Source: Myxococcales bacterium
GTDB lineage: Bacteria; Myxococcota_A; Polyangia; Polyangiales; Polyangiaceae
Reading direction: 5' to 3'
Length of the DNA stretch: 43,076 nt
Assembly (NCBI GenBank): GCA_020430845.1
Contig: JAGQJA010000013.1
Span: forward strand, 185-43,260
In this document: positions 27,871 through 36,740 of the stretch, one piece after another
Position numbering within the stretch: the first letter of the stretch is position 1
Layout: each line of letters opens with the position of its first letter
Notes under the pieces: generated by a model
Seen by the model: only the letters and a program-made list of their open reading frames with translations
Database searches by the model: none
What the model was told of the DNA's origin: nothing
Translations under genes and position numbers: made by a program

Positions 27871-27887
27871 CACTTTGCGCCAAAGTG
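27871..27887. promoter_or_regulatory. Perfect 17-bp palindrome, candidate operator
   Basis: CACTTTG, then CGC, then CAAAGTG: two perfect 7-bp arms and a 3-nt spacer. It lies in the divergent promoter region between the barrel gene (start 27847) and the lipoprotein gene (start 27983). It is not followed by a T run, so a terminator is unlikely; a dimeric regulator site is the simplest reading. Confidence 0.45.
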
Positions 27888-27982
27888 GTGCGCGATGCGC
27901 CTCAGCGGCTCTGCGCGTGGGTCACTCGCGGGTCTCGCTCGCGGCGCTTGACGAGCGCGCCCGCGACGCCGACCGTGGAGCC

Positions 27983-28582
27983 ATGCACCCGCGCGCGACT
28001 TGCTTCGTCCTCCTCGCTCTCGTGGCATGCGGCGACTCGTCGAGCTCCTCTTCCTCGTCGAGCTCCGCGTCCGGCGGCGCGAGCTCCTCGTCGAGCAGCG
28101 GAGGCGCGAGCTCCGCGTCGAGCAGCGGCGCGTCGTCGTCGGGCGCGTCGTCGTCGGGCACGTCCGGCGCGGTCGCAGACGCGGGCGGAGGCGACGGCGG
28201 AGGGGGCGGCGGCGCCACGTACCGCGCGGTGAACCTGGTGACGGGTGTACCGCGCTACGCGATCGTCAAGCGAGACGACGCGGCAAAAAGATGCATACGC
28301 ATGCGTGTCGAGATGGTGGGTGACGGGGACGGCATCGGCCTGACCGTGACGCCGCAGGGTTGGGCGGCCAACGTCGTCGAGCTCACCGACGATCCGACCG
28401 ACTGCGACGCACCGGGCACGCCCGCGAAGGGCGTCGTCTCCAAGGCCTCGGCCGGCGCCGGCGGCGTCACGTTCCTCACGGGCTCACCGTGCAAGACCTC
28501 GGTCGACGCGACCTTGACGTTCGCGAGCGGCACCGACGTGATGAGCGCCACCGACCTGGTCATCGAGGGCGGATGCCCGTGA
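27983..28582 (+). CDS. Lipoprotein with serine-rich linker
   Basis: A 199-residue lipoprotein (ALVACGDS lipobox). About 50 residues of Ser/Ala/Gly low complexity follow, then a Gly run, then a C-terminal domain of about 120 residues with three Cys (KRCIRMRVEM, TDCDAPG, GSPCKTS) and a final GGCP. The domain's function is unknown. The ATG at 27983 has TGGAG only 2 bp before it, closer than usual. The linker uses many TCG/TCC/AGC codons in varied order, so it is not a simple DNA slippage array. It is convergent with the next gene, 7 bp apart. Confidence 0.8.
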   Translation: MHPRATCFVLLALVACGDSSSSSSSSSSASGGASSSSSSGGASSASSSGASSSGASSSGTSGAVADAGGGDGGGGGGATYRAVNLVTGVPRYAIVKRDDAAKRCIRMRVEMVGDGDGIGLTVTPQGWAANVVELTDDPTDCDAPGTPAKGVVSKASAGAGGVTFLTGSPCKTSVDATLTFASGTDVMSATDLVIEGGCP

Positions 28583-28589
28583 CCGAGGC

Positions 28590-29231
28590 TCACTTGGGCG
28601 GCGGGCGGTAGGCGTCGATCTCCTCGGGCGTGTAGTAGTCGCGGCGCTTCTCTTCGACCTTGTCGGGCGTGATGCGATCGTAGAGCCAGTAGCGGTAGTC
28701 CTTGAGCCCTTCGCCATAGCCGCGCGAGAGCGCGTGCTCGTCGGTGGCACGTTCGTAGGCGGTGCGGAACGGCTGGTCGAGGGCGTACTTGACGCCGAAG
28801 TCGACGAGCTCGGCCTCGGTCGACTTCTTGGTGTAGTCGAGCACGTGCTTGAGCTCGTGCACGAGGATCGCGAAGACCGCGCGGTTGCTCGGCGGATCGC
28901 CGAAGAGCTTCGGGTTGTAGCGCACGCGGTACGTACGCTCGGCCGCCGGCTTGCCGATCGTGCTCGTGTCGACGTCGGCGGTGAAGAAGTCGCTCTCGCT
29001 CTCGAGCGGGTCGAGCACGATCTTGTACGAGGCGAGCTCCGCGTACTCTCGCTTGCGCACCTCGTCGACGAGGGTCTGCATCGCCGCGACCGAGTCGGCG
29101 CGGGGGAGCGTGGGATCATCGGCGAGGCGAGCGGGCTTGGGGGCCGGCGCCTGAGGAGGCGACGACGCGTCGCCGCAGCCCCACAGCGCGAGGGCGGCGG
29201 CGAACGCGAAGCTCGCGCGGGCGAGCGTCAC
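28590..29231 (-). CDS. Lipoprotein with HExxH metalloprotease motif
   Basis: A 213-residue lipoprotein (LWGCGDA lipobox). It has the zinc-peptidase helix AILVHELKHVLDY near residue 126, followed by acidic residues (STEAELVDFG) that could supply the third ligand. The C-terminal half is charged and aromatic (YWLYDR, KRRDYYTPEE). It is much smaller than classical secreted zincins, so an unusual minimal peptidase or an inactive relative is possible. The GTG at 29231 overlaps the TGA of the upstream gene (GTGA), so the two lipoproteins are translationally coupled. The target is unknown. Confidence 0.75.
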   Translation of the reverse strand: MTLARASFAFAAALALWGCGDASSPPQAPAPKPARLADDPTLPRADSVAAMQTLVDEVRKREYAELASYKIVLDPLESESDFFTADVDTSTIGKPAAERTYRVRYNPKLFGDPPSNRAVFAILVHELKHVLDYTKKSTEAELVDFGVKYALDQPFRTAYERATDEHALSRGYGEGLKDYRYWLYDRITPDKVEEKRRDYYTPEEIDAYRPPPK

Positions 29232-30637
29232 CCGGCCGGCGCGCTGTACGCCGTGACGCGCACGGTGCCGTTGGCCGGGAGGAAGACGCGCTGGACGAAG
29301 AGGTCGGAGCCGAGCACGATCGTCGCGATCGACCGGAACTGCGCGTAACCGGGCAGCAGGTCCGACTCGCCGAACGCGACGGTCGGGTCCTCGACCGTCT
29401 CCTGGGCCTGCGGGAGCCACGTCGCGAGGGCGGCGGGCAGCGCGGGGGCCTTCACCGAGGTCGCCGAGGGCGCGACCGTGAACGTCCAGGAGCCCGTGCT
29501 CTCGTTGTTGCGGAACCAGCGGATGCGCACGCCTCCGCCGTCGGACGAGGTGAGCGGCTGATCGGACTTCCACGCGACGGTCGGGCGCGCGCGGTCGGTG
29601 AGGTCGTTCGTCGCGGAGGTGATCGCCGGGAGCGACTGCGCGAAGTCGATGATGATCGACGCCGTGGGCGCCACGCGTTTGCCCACCGCCTGCGTCGAGC
29701 CGCCGAAGCCGCCGTTGACCGCGAGGGCCTGCACGGCGTCGGGGAAGCCGGCCGCCGAGCCGAACGGCGCGCCGCCGTCGCCCTGGAAGAAGCCCTCTTG
29801 GCGGTACGGGACGGTGCCCACAATTTGTGTGTAGATCGCACGCACTGCGCGCACGCCTGGCGGGTTCTCGATGCCCACGACGACGGGCGACGGCGCGGCC
29901 CACGCGGGGAGCACGGCCGGAGCCGAGCCCGCGTCGGGCGGAGTGACGAGGCCCTTCAAGCTCGAGAACGCGACGGCGTTGCCGCCCTGATCTCGTGCGG
30001 TGGCCAAGAGCGCGTTGGTCGCGCGGGCGCACCCCGGGTACAAGAAGAGCGTCTGGCCCGTGGGCGGGTCTCCGCTGAAGACCTGGCACTCTTCGACATC
30101 GGCGGTGTAGCTGCTCGCGCCCGCGAACGATCCGGGGAACGTCACGTTGTAGCTCGGCACGGCGCGCTGCGCGCCGCGCGCGTCGACGACCATGCGGAGC
30201 ACGTCGCCGTCCTCGACGCCGGTCCACGTGTGGAGGCTCGTGTCGTTCTGCGCGTCCGTCCCCACGGCGGCCGTCACCATCTGCGGGCCGAGCCCCGGAC
30301 GGTACGCGCGCCCCGCGGCGTCGGTGGTCGACGTGTCGATCACCGCGCCCGTCGCGTCGTGGAAGACGACCGTCGCGCCGGCCACCGGCTTGCCCTCGCG
30401 GTCGGCGATGACGACGGCGATGCCGCGCGGCCCCGCATCGACGTCGGCCGGCAGCGCGTCCGGGATGGCGCCGTCGGGGATGGCGCCGTCGGGCCCAGGA
30501 GGGGGCGCGAGGCCGTCGAAGCCGCCCGCTTCGGGGAGATCGACGCCGGGCGTCGTGGGGTCATCGCAGCCGACGACAGCCGCGGTCACGAGGAGGGGGA
30601 GAAAAGCGACGGGAGCGAGGACGAGTCGAAGGCGCAT
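29228..30637 (-). CDS. Large lipoprotein with carboxypeptidase-regulatory-like domain
   Basis: A 469-residue lipoprotein (AVVGCDD lipobox). It has a short Pro/Asp linker that includes two PDGAI repeats (a 15-bp duplication). A beta sandwich follows, about residues 65-130 (GIAVVIADREGKPVAGATVVF, then DAAGRAYRP), like the CarboxypepD_reg/Big-type modules that hold extracellular proteins together. The remaining 330 residues are beta-rich with two Cys and several Trp. No catalytic motif is visible. ATG 30637 is chosen over 30649 because it gives a compact signal peptide. It probably works with the coupled HExxH lipoprotein downstream. Confidence 0.8.
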   Translation of the reverse strand: MRLRLVLAPVAFLPLLVTAAVVGCDDPTTPGVDLPEAGGFDGLAPPPGPDGAIPDGAIPDALPADVDAGPRGIAVVIADREGKPVAGATVVFHDATGAVIDTSTTDAAGRAYRPGLGPQMVTAAVGTDAQNDTSLHTWTGVEDGDVLRMVVDARGAQRAVPSYNVTFPGSFAGASSYTADVEECQVFSGDPPTGQTLFLYPGCARATNALLATARDQGGNAVAFSSLKGLVTPPDAGSAPAVLPAWAAPSPVVVGIENPPGVRAVRAIYTQIVGTVPYRQEGFFQGDGGAPFGSAAGFPDAVQALAVNGGFGGSTQAVGKRVAPTASIIIDFAQSLPAITSATNDLTDRARPTVAWKSDQPLTSSDGGGVRIRWFRNNESTGSWTFTVAPSATSVKAPALPAALATWLPQAQETVEDPTVAFGESDLLPGYAQFRSIATIVLGSDLFVQRVFLPANGTVRVTAYSAPAG

Positions 30638-30789
30638 GGGCTCAAGCATGCGTGAAGGCGAGCCGCACGTAAAGATGTGGTCCCCATTCGGGCGACATGC
30701 GCGCGGGAGAGGTAGTCAGTGGTGCGAGCGGACCGCCATGACGTGAGCGCGTCCCACATGAACGGCGGGGGCGACCACGCGCGTCTGCG

Positions 30790-32358
30790 TCAGGGCGCGT
30801 CTTGGAAGCGCAGGAGCGCGGTCCACTCGGGGACCATGTTGTCGTCGGTGACGATGCGGGCGCCCTTGGTGCGCGCGAGCACGCTGTCGCGCGACTCGAG
30901 GCCGTGCCCCACGGGCGGCTCGTGGATGGAGTCGGCGTACGAGACGAGGTCGTCGTAGAACGCCTGGCCCTCGGGCGTGGAGCGGTCGATCGCCGGCGTG
31001 CCGTCGAGCGAGTAGTCGGCGAGCAGCTTGCGCCAGCGCTCCTTGTCGAACGAGAACGGCGCGTCGCTCGCCGCCATGAAGTTGTAGACGCGCATCGCGT
31101 GCGGGAACGTCTCGGCGGCCGTGCGCTGGACGTCGTCGGACGACGTGGTGTTGAAGAAGAAGAGCCCGCCGGGCGACAGGTGCTCGCGCACGAGGTGCAT
31201 GAACTCCTGCGAGAGCAGGTTGGTGCTGTGCGCGCGCCAGTGCCACGTGGTGTTCATGACGACGACGTCGAACTTCTCGGTGGGGTGGCGGTGCAACCAC
31301 CTGCGGCCGTCGTCGATGTGGATGCGGACCTTGGGGTCGGTCAGCACGCTCTTGACCTCGTCGTGGCCGCCGATGAGCTTGAGGTACCCGGGGTTGATCT
31401 CGACGATGTCGAACTGCTCGAGCCCCGGCATGTGGCTCAGCACCTTGGCCCACGAGCCCGACGCGAGCCCGATCATGAGCATGCGCTTGGGCGCCGGGTG
31501 CATGGCGCCGATGCCGTAGGCGCGCAGGATGCCGTTCCGGTCGTAGCGGATCGACGTGTTGAACCGGCCGTCGTACGCGCCGCCGCCGTACACCGTGCCG
31601 TCTTGGGTGACGGTGATGACGCCGCTCTTGGTCTCGATGATCTCGGCGAACTTTGTGTCGTCTTGGAGCTTCTTCTTGAAGAGCAAGCGCTCGTAGATGC
31701 GATCGTACGCGGCCGGCGTGCCGAGCATGATCACCCCAGCCGTGCCGGCGACGCTCGCGAGCGCGATGCCGCGACGCGCGCGGCCCAGATCGCTGAGCGC
31801 CAACAAGAGCGCCACGAGCCCGAGGCCGAGGAGCGCGAGGAAGGCGCCCGCGCGCTGGATCGACCAAGCGTCGAGGACGACGAAGCCGGTGACGAGGCTG
31901 CCCGCGGCCGAGCCGACGATATTTGCAAGATACACGTACGAGAGACGCGAGCCCGCGCGCTCGTCGGCCGGGATGCCGAAGTGACTGACGAGCGGCAGGA
32001 TGGCCCCGAGCATCGCCGCGGCCACCGCGACCGCGATGAGCGCAGGCGGCCAGTCCCACCGCTTGGCGCTCATGCCGAAGACGGGGACGACGAGCCACCC
32101 GAGCACGTTGGCCACGAGCGCGAACCACGCGATGCGCTGGAGCTGGCGCGCGTCACCCGCCTTGGCGCCCTCGCGACACATGTGACCCGCGATGCGCGAG
32201 CCGACGGCGATGCCGAACAGGTACGCGGCGAGCAAGAGCCCGAACGCGCCCGGGAGCCCCCAGCTGGCGAACGAGATGACGCGGTACCAGAGGATCTCGT
32301 ACGAGAGCGAGATGAAGCCGCTCGCGGCGGCGATGAGGAGCGTGAGCGCGAAGATCAT
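30790..32358 (-). CDS. Membrane-anchored spermidine-synthase-like methyltransferase-fold protein
   Basis: A 522-residue protein with about seven membrane spans in its first 240 residues (GFISLSYEILWYRVISFASW starts the family pattern), then a spermidine-synthase-like Rossmann domain. The SAM-binding strand reads LMIGLASGSWAKVL and the acidic end is FDIVEINPGYL. The catalytic-loop position, where true spermidine synthases have an Asp (D-x-x-D-P), reads VVMNTTWHWRAHS, so polyamine aminopropyl transfer is unlikely. The fused membrane/spermidine-synthase family has no settled function. The gene overlaps the end of the next upstream membrane gene by 4 bp (ATGA). Confidence 0.85.
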   Translation of the reverse strand: MIFALTLLIAAASGFISLSYEILWYRVISFASWGLPGAFGLLLAAYLFGIAVGSRIAGHMCREGAKAGDARQLQRIAWFALVANVLGWLVVPVFGMSAKRWDWPPALIAVAVAAAMLGAILPLVSHFGIPADERAGSRLSYVYLANIVGSAAGSLVTGFVVLDAWSIQRAGAFLALLGLGLVALLLALSDLGRARRGIALASVAGTAGVIMLGTPAAYDRIYERLLFKKKLQDDTKFAEIIETKSGVITVTQDGTVYGGGAYDGRFNTSIRYDRNGILRAYGIGAMHPAPKRMLMIGLASGSWAKVLSHMPGLEQFDIVEINPGYLKLIGGHDEVKSVLTDPKVRIHIDDGRRWLHRHPTEKFDVVVMNTTWHWRAHSTNLLSQEFMHLVREHLSPGGLFFFNTTSSDDVQRTAAETFPHAMRVYNFMAASDAPFSFDKERWRKLLADYSLDGTPAIDRSTPEGQAFYDDLVSYADSIHEPPVGHGLESRDSVLARTKGARIVTDDNMVPEWTALLRFQDAP

Positions 32359-33056
32359 GCGGCTTCTCCCGACGAAGAGGCGCTCGCGGGGGCGGCGTCG
32401 GACGCGGCCCCCTCGGTGGCGCCGGCGCGCAGCTGCTCGCCCGAGACGCGCGTCTCTCCCTCGCGGAGGGAGCGGCGATGCGCGAGGTAGCTCATGCCCG
32501 CGACGAGGAAGTTGAGGCCCGCGGCGACCCGGACCGAGCCGGACTGCCCGGCATGCGCGAGGATGCCGAGCACGGCGGCCGCGGACGCGAACGCCGAGCC
32601 GAGCGTGTTGACGAAGTACAGGGTGCCGACCGTTCGGCCCACGTTCTTCGACGAGCGCACCAGGTGCGCGACGAGCAGCGGCAACGTGCTGCCCATGAGC
32701 AGCGTGGGCAGGAGCACGAGCAAGAACGTGATCACGAAGGTCCCGCCGGCGCTCATCCCGAGCGTCGCGTTGCCCACGGCGTGGAAGACCGCGAGCGAGA
32801 CCATGCCGAAGACGCCGATGCCCAGCTCGACCATCGAGAAGAGCAGGAGCACGGGCCGCGACGGCGCGCGCGACACGGCGCCCCCCGCGAGGCTGCCGAG
32901 CCCGAGCCCGAGCATGAAGGCGGTGACCACCATCGTGACGCTCTCGACGTTGATCCCGTAGATGGCGAAGAGCGCCCGCTGCCAGACCACCTGATAGAGG
33001 AGGGCCGCGAAGCCACTCGTGAGAAACGCCGAATAAATCCAGCCCCGCGTCGCCAT
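32355..33056 (-). CDS. Six-span membrane protein, stand-alone half of the spermidine-synthase-like family
   Basis: A 233-residue protein with six membrane spans. Its start, FAALLYQVVWQRALFAIYG, matches the first span of fused MFS/spermidine-synthase proteins and is similar to the start of the coupled downstream gene (GFISLSYEILWYRV). It has no enzymatic domain, only an Ala/Ser-rich tail. In many bacteria both membrane halves and the Rossmann domain are one protein; here they are two genes overlapping by ATGA, suggesting a two-subunit version. Function unknown. Its start at 33056 has no strong ribosome binding site. Confidence 0.82.
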   Translation of the reverse strand: MATRGWIYSAFLTSGFAALLYQVVWQRALFAIYGINVESVTMVVTAFMLGLGLGSLAGGAVSRAPSRPVLLLFSMVELGIGVFGMVSLAVFHAVGNATLGMSAGGTFVITFLLVLLPTLLMGSTLPLLVAHLVRSSKNVGRTVGTLYFVNTLGSAFASAAAVLGILAHAGQSGSVRVAAGLNFLVAGMSYLAHRRSLREGETRVSGEQLRAGATEGAASDAAPASASSSGEAA

Positions 33057-33176
33057 GGCGCGGACTGTACACCCCGCTGGCCGGCCCGTGTCCCGCGAAA
33101 CCCCGTTCGTGCGCCCCGGGCCTCGTCCACAATGAAAGCCTTTCACTTTCTCCTGGACAGCCTTGGACGCGGGGCT

Positions 33177-35240
33177 ATGGTTTCCGGCATCTTGGGCCCC
33201 CTTCGCTCCGCCGCATCTGCGCGCTCGTTCGTCGTCGCCTTGGCCTTCGCGCTGGCCGGCGCGGGCGGCTGCTCGTCGACCTCGTCTCCTTCGCCCGCCC
33301 CCGCGGTGTCGTCGATGTTCGACGTGGCGTCGCCGCTCGGCGCCGAGGCGTTCTTCGACCTCCCGTTCCCGTCCGACGCGCGGCTCAACGCAGAGGGCGG
33401 CCCCGACGTCGCTGCGTTCCCCGACCAGGGCGTGGAGATCCTCGTCGGCCTCAAACGCGGCGCGGCGGCGCGCAAGGGCGTGCCCGTGGTGGCGAGCGCC
33501 TACTTTCGTTTCACGGGCGCGCTCGCCCCGCGCGACGCAGACACGCTCGTCGAAGGCGGCGACGCCGCGCCCATCCTCTTGATCGACGTCGACCCGTCGT
33601 CGCCCGACAAGGGCAAGTCCTACCCCGTCGTCGCCTCGACCCTCGCGCCCGACCCGTACGTCCCGTCGGGCCTGCTCGGCGTCGCGGCCCACCCGGGCAT
33701 CGTGCTCGAGCCGCACCGCAAGTACGCGTTCGTCGTACGGCGGAACGTGGGGGCAGAGGGCGGCGCGCCCGTCGAGCCGGCCCCCGCCTTCGCAGCGCTC
33801 GCGCGCGGAGAGACCCCACAGGGCTCGCGCGGCGCCGAGCTCGCGGCGCTCTACGCGCCGCTGTGGCCGGTGCTCGACGCGAAGGGCGTCGCGCGGACCG
33901 ACGTCACGACGGCCACGGTCTTCACCACGGGCGACGTCGTGAGCGACAACGCCGCGCTCTCGGAGAAAGTGCGTGCACAATACACGCCTTCGATCACGGG
34001 CTTCGCCCTCGAGGCCGACCCGACCGGCGCCCTCCCCGAGGTGTGCCACGTGCGCGCGACGATCACCCTGCCCCAGTTCCAGAAGGGCACGCCTCCGTTC
34101 GACACCGACGGGCTCTTCGAGCTGGGCGCCGACGGAGCGCCGATCAAACAGCGCGACGAGGTCGTGCCCGTGTCGATCACCGTGCCGCGGACGCCCATGC
34201 CCGCGGGTGGCTACCCGCTGGTCGTGTACTTCCACGGCTCCGGCGGCGTGTCTCGCGAGGCGGTCGACGGCGGCGACAAGTCGACGGCCGAGGACAACGG
34301 CAGGTGGCCCTCGACCACGCTCGCCCGTCACGGCTTCGCGGTCGCGGCGTCTGCGCTGCCCGCGAGCCCCGAGCGCGTACCGGGCGCCGGCGCGTTCGAC
34401 TACCTCAACCTCGACAACCCCATCGCCATGCGCGACACGTTTCGCCAAGGCATCATCGAGCAGCGCATCTTCATCGAGGCGCTCGGCCGCGTGAAGATCC
34501 CGACTGCGGCCCTCGCGGGGTGCTCGGGCCCGTCGCTGCCGCAGGGCGAGACCGAGTATCGCTTCTCGATGGACCCGCTCAGCGTGCAGGGCCAGTCGAT
34601 GGGCGGCATGTACGCGCACATGATGGGCGCGGTCGAGCCGCGCATCCGGGCCCTCGTGCCCACGGGCGGCGGCGGCTACTGGATGTACTTCATCCTCAAG
34701 ACGACCAAGGTGCCGGGCGCCGGCGGGCTGCTGGCGCTGCTGCTCAAGACGCCCGAGAAGCTCGACCACCTGCACCCGACGATGCAGATCGGCGAGATGG
34801 CGCTCGAGCCGATCGACCCCATCGTGAGCGTGCCTCGCCTCGCGCACGCACCACTGCCGGGCCACCCCACGCGCTCGATGTACGTGCCCGTGGGCAAGGC
34901 CGACTCGTACTTTCCGCCCGCCGTCTTCGACGCCATCGCGCTGGCGTACGGGCACCCGCGCGTGGGCGACGAGGTGTGGCCGTCGATGAGCGCCGCGCAG
35001 AGGCTCGTGGGCGTGAGCGCCGCGGCGAGCTACCCGGTGCGCGAGAACATGAAGGCCGCCGGCGGCACGTACACGAGCGCCGTCGTGCAGTACGCGCCCA
35101 CGGGCGCGTGGGACGGCCACCAGATCTACCGGCGCCTCGACGAGGTCATCTACCAGTACGGATGCTTCCACCGGTCGTTCCGCAAGGGCGTGCCCGTCAT
35201 CGCGGCGCCGGCCCCCCTCGGCTCGCCTTGCCCCGAGTGA
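33177..35240 (+). CDS. Alpha/beta-hydrolase lipoprotein
   Basis: A 687-residue lipoprotein (GAGGC lipobox). A beta-rich N-terminal part of about 320 residues precedes an alpha/beta-hydrolase domain: PLVVYFHGSGGVSREA (oxyanion region), the nucleophile elbow VQGQSMGGMYAHM (Ser near residue 473) and a late DGHQIY that may supply the His. Such enzymes cut esters or lipids outside the cell. The ATG at 33177 gives a compact signal peptide; the ATG at 33132 would add 15 residues. The first part starts with FDLPFPSDARL, a motif frequent in large secreted myxobacterial hydrolases. The substrate is unknown. Confidence 0.85.
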   Translation: MVSGILGPLRSAASARSFVVALAFALAGAGGCSSTSSPSPAPAVSSMFDVASPLGAEAFFDLPFPSDARLNAEGGPDVAAFPDQGVEILVGLKRGAAARKGVPVVASAYFRFTGALAPRDADTLVEGGDAAPILLIDVDPSSPDKGKSYPVVASTLAPDPYVPSGLLGVAAHPGIVLEPHRKYAFVVRRNVGAEGGAPVEPAPAFAALARGETPQGSRGAELAALYAPLWPVLDAKGVARTDVTTATVFTTGDVVSDNAALSEKVRAQYTPSITGFALEADPTGALPEVCHVRATITLPQFQKGTPPFDTDGLFELGADGAPIKQRDEVVPVSITVPRTPMPAGGYPLVVYFHGSGGVSREAVDGGDKSTAEDNGRWPSTTLARHGFAVAASALPASPERVPGAGAFDYLNLDNPIAMRDTFRQGIIEQRIFIEALGRVKIPTAALAGCSGPSLPQGETEYRFSMDPLSVQGQSMGGMYAHMMGAVEPRIRALVPTGGGGYWMYFILKTTKVPGAGGLLALLLKTPEKLDHLHPTMQIGEMALEPIDPIVSVPRLAHAPLPGHPTRSMYVPVGKADSYFPPAVFDAIALAYGHPRVGDEVWPSMSAAQRLVGVSAAASYPVRENMKAAGGTYTSAVVQYAPTGAWDGHQIYRRLDEVIYQYGCFHRSFRKGVPVIAAPAPLGSPCPE

Positions 35241-35294
35241 CGGCGCGCGAGCGCCACCCCAAAGGTCGCGCCAGCGGAGTAGACTGCGAGGCCC

Positions 35295-36740
35295 ATGTGG
35301 AGCCTCGTCGTACGCGCGTTCGTCTTGTCTGCGCTCGCGATCCTCGCGCTCGGGTGCGGGGCGTCGCCACACCGTGAGCCCGAGGCGCCCGCGAACGCAC
35401 GCCGGCACTACGACGGCGTCGACTGGGCCGCCGCGGGCGACGAGACGGTGCGCGTCCTGCGCGAGTACCTCCAGGTCGACACCATCAACCCTCCCGGCAA
35501 CGAGACGCGCGGCGCCGAGCTCATGGGCAAGGTGCTCGCCAAGGAGGGCATCCCCTACGAGATCGTCGAGTACGCGCCGGGCCGCGGCAACCTCATCGCG
35601 CGACTGAAGGGCTCGGGCCGCGAGCGGCCGCTGTGCCTCGTCTCGCACATCGACGTCGTGACGGCCGAGGCCGACAAGTGGCCCAAGGGCAAGGGGCCGC
35701 TGTCGGGCGCCCTCGACGACAAGGGCTACATCTGGGGGCGCGGCGCGCTCGACATGAAGGGCCTCGGCGCGCTCGAGCTGATGACGATGGTGTTGCTCAA
35801 GCGCGCGCACGTGCCGCTCAAGCGAGACGTCGTGCTCGTGGCGGTCGCGGCCGAAGAGACCGACAGCCGCGGCATCCAGTTCGTCATCGAGAACCACTGG
35901 GACAAGCTCGGCTGCTCGCACTCGGTCAACGAAGGCGGGCTCGGCATCAAGGACCTGCTCGTCGAGGGCCAGACCGTCTACACGATCTCGGTCGCCGAGA
36001 AGGGCGTGCTCTGGCTCAAGATGACGGCCCACGGCGAGGCGGGTCACGGCTCGACGCCCGTGCCGGGGCGCGCGCCCGAGCGCCTGCTGCGCGCGATCGC
36101 CAAGCTCGAGGGGCGCGACGATCCGCCGGTCGTGCACCCGTCGCTCTACGAGCTGGCCTCGCGCATCGGACGCGACGTCGGCGGCTTCAAGGGCTTCGTG
36201 CTCACGCGGCGGTCGCTCGTGAACATGTTCGTCGTCGACAAGCTCATGGAGAGCCCGCCGGCCAAGGCCACGCTCTTCAACACGGTGAACGTGACGGGCT
36301 TCGAGGGGCGCAAGGAGCCCAACGTCATCCCCAGCGAGGTGAGCGCGATCCTCGACTGTCGCGTGCTCCCCGGCACGCGGCCCATCGACCTGCTCGTCGA
36401 GCTGCGCGACATCGTCGGCGACGAGAACGTGTCGTTCGAGCTGCTCGACCTCATGGCGGCCAACGAGAGCACGTGGGACGACCCGTTCTTCCGCGCGCTC
36501 GCGCGAAACGCCGTCGACGGGCGCGACCACGTGGTGGCGGGCCCCGCCCTCTCTCCCGGGTACACCGACTCGCTCTACCTGCGCCTCAAGGGCGTGCGCG
36601 CGTACGGGTTCGTCCCCTTCGAGGTCACGCAAGAAGAGATGCGCGGCTTCCACGGGCGCGACGAGCGCGTCAGCGTCGACAACGTCAAGCGCGGCGTGCG
36701 CGCGCTCTACCGCGCCGTCTTGGACGTGTCGGCCGAGTGA
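35295..36740 (+). CDS. M20-family metallopeptidase lipoprotein
   Basis: A 481-residue lipoprotein (LALGCGAS lipobox) of the M20/M25/M40 family. It has the two-zinc ligand set: SHIDVV, GRGALDMKG, AEETDSRG, a SVNEGG substrate loop and a late FHGRDERVS. The insert domain carries a lid dimerisation part (about residues 245-370). Most M20 enzymes are cytoplasmic; this one is exported and membrane-attached, so it should trim peptides or acyl-amino acids in the periplasm. Its stop overlaps the GTG start of an Omp85 gene (GTGA), so the two are made in equal amounts. Confidence 0.93.
   Translation: MWSLVVRAFVLSALAILALGCGASPHREPEAPANARRHYDGVDWAAAGDETVRVLREYLQVDTINPPGNETRGAELMGKVLAKEGIPYEIVEYAPGRGNLIARLKGSGRERPLCLVSHIDVVTAEADKWPKGKGPLSGALDDKGYIWGRGALDMKGLGALELMTMVLLKRAHVPLKRDVVLVAVAAEETDSRGIQFVIENHWDKLGCSHSVNEGGLGIKDLLVEGQTVYTISVAEKGVLWLKMTAHGEAGHGSTPVPGRAPERLLRAIAKLEGRDDPPVVHPSLYELASRIGRDVGGFKGFVLTRRSLVNMFVVDKLMESPPAKATLFNTVNVTGFEGRKEPNVIPSEVSAILDCRVLPGTRPIDLLVELRDIVGDENVSFELLDLMAANESTWDDPFFRALARNAVDGRDHVVAGPALSPGYTDSLYLRLKGVRAYGFVPFEVTQEEMRGFHGRDERVSVDNVKRGVRALYRAVLDVSAE

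Noticed and set aside
30638-30789. A possible small gene between the lipoprotein and the spermidine-synthase-like gene
   Set aside because: No start with ribosome binding site and no coding-like periodicity in the 150 bp. It most likely holds the promoter of the leftward lipoprotein operon.
32355-36653. A 1432-codon minus-strand open frame
   Set aside because: Only its last 233 codons (from 33056) are a real membrane protein. The rest is antisense to the hydrolase and M20 genes and has His/Arg/Val-rich shadow composition.
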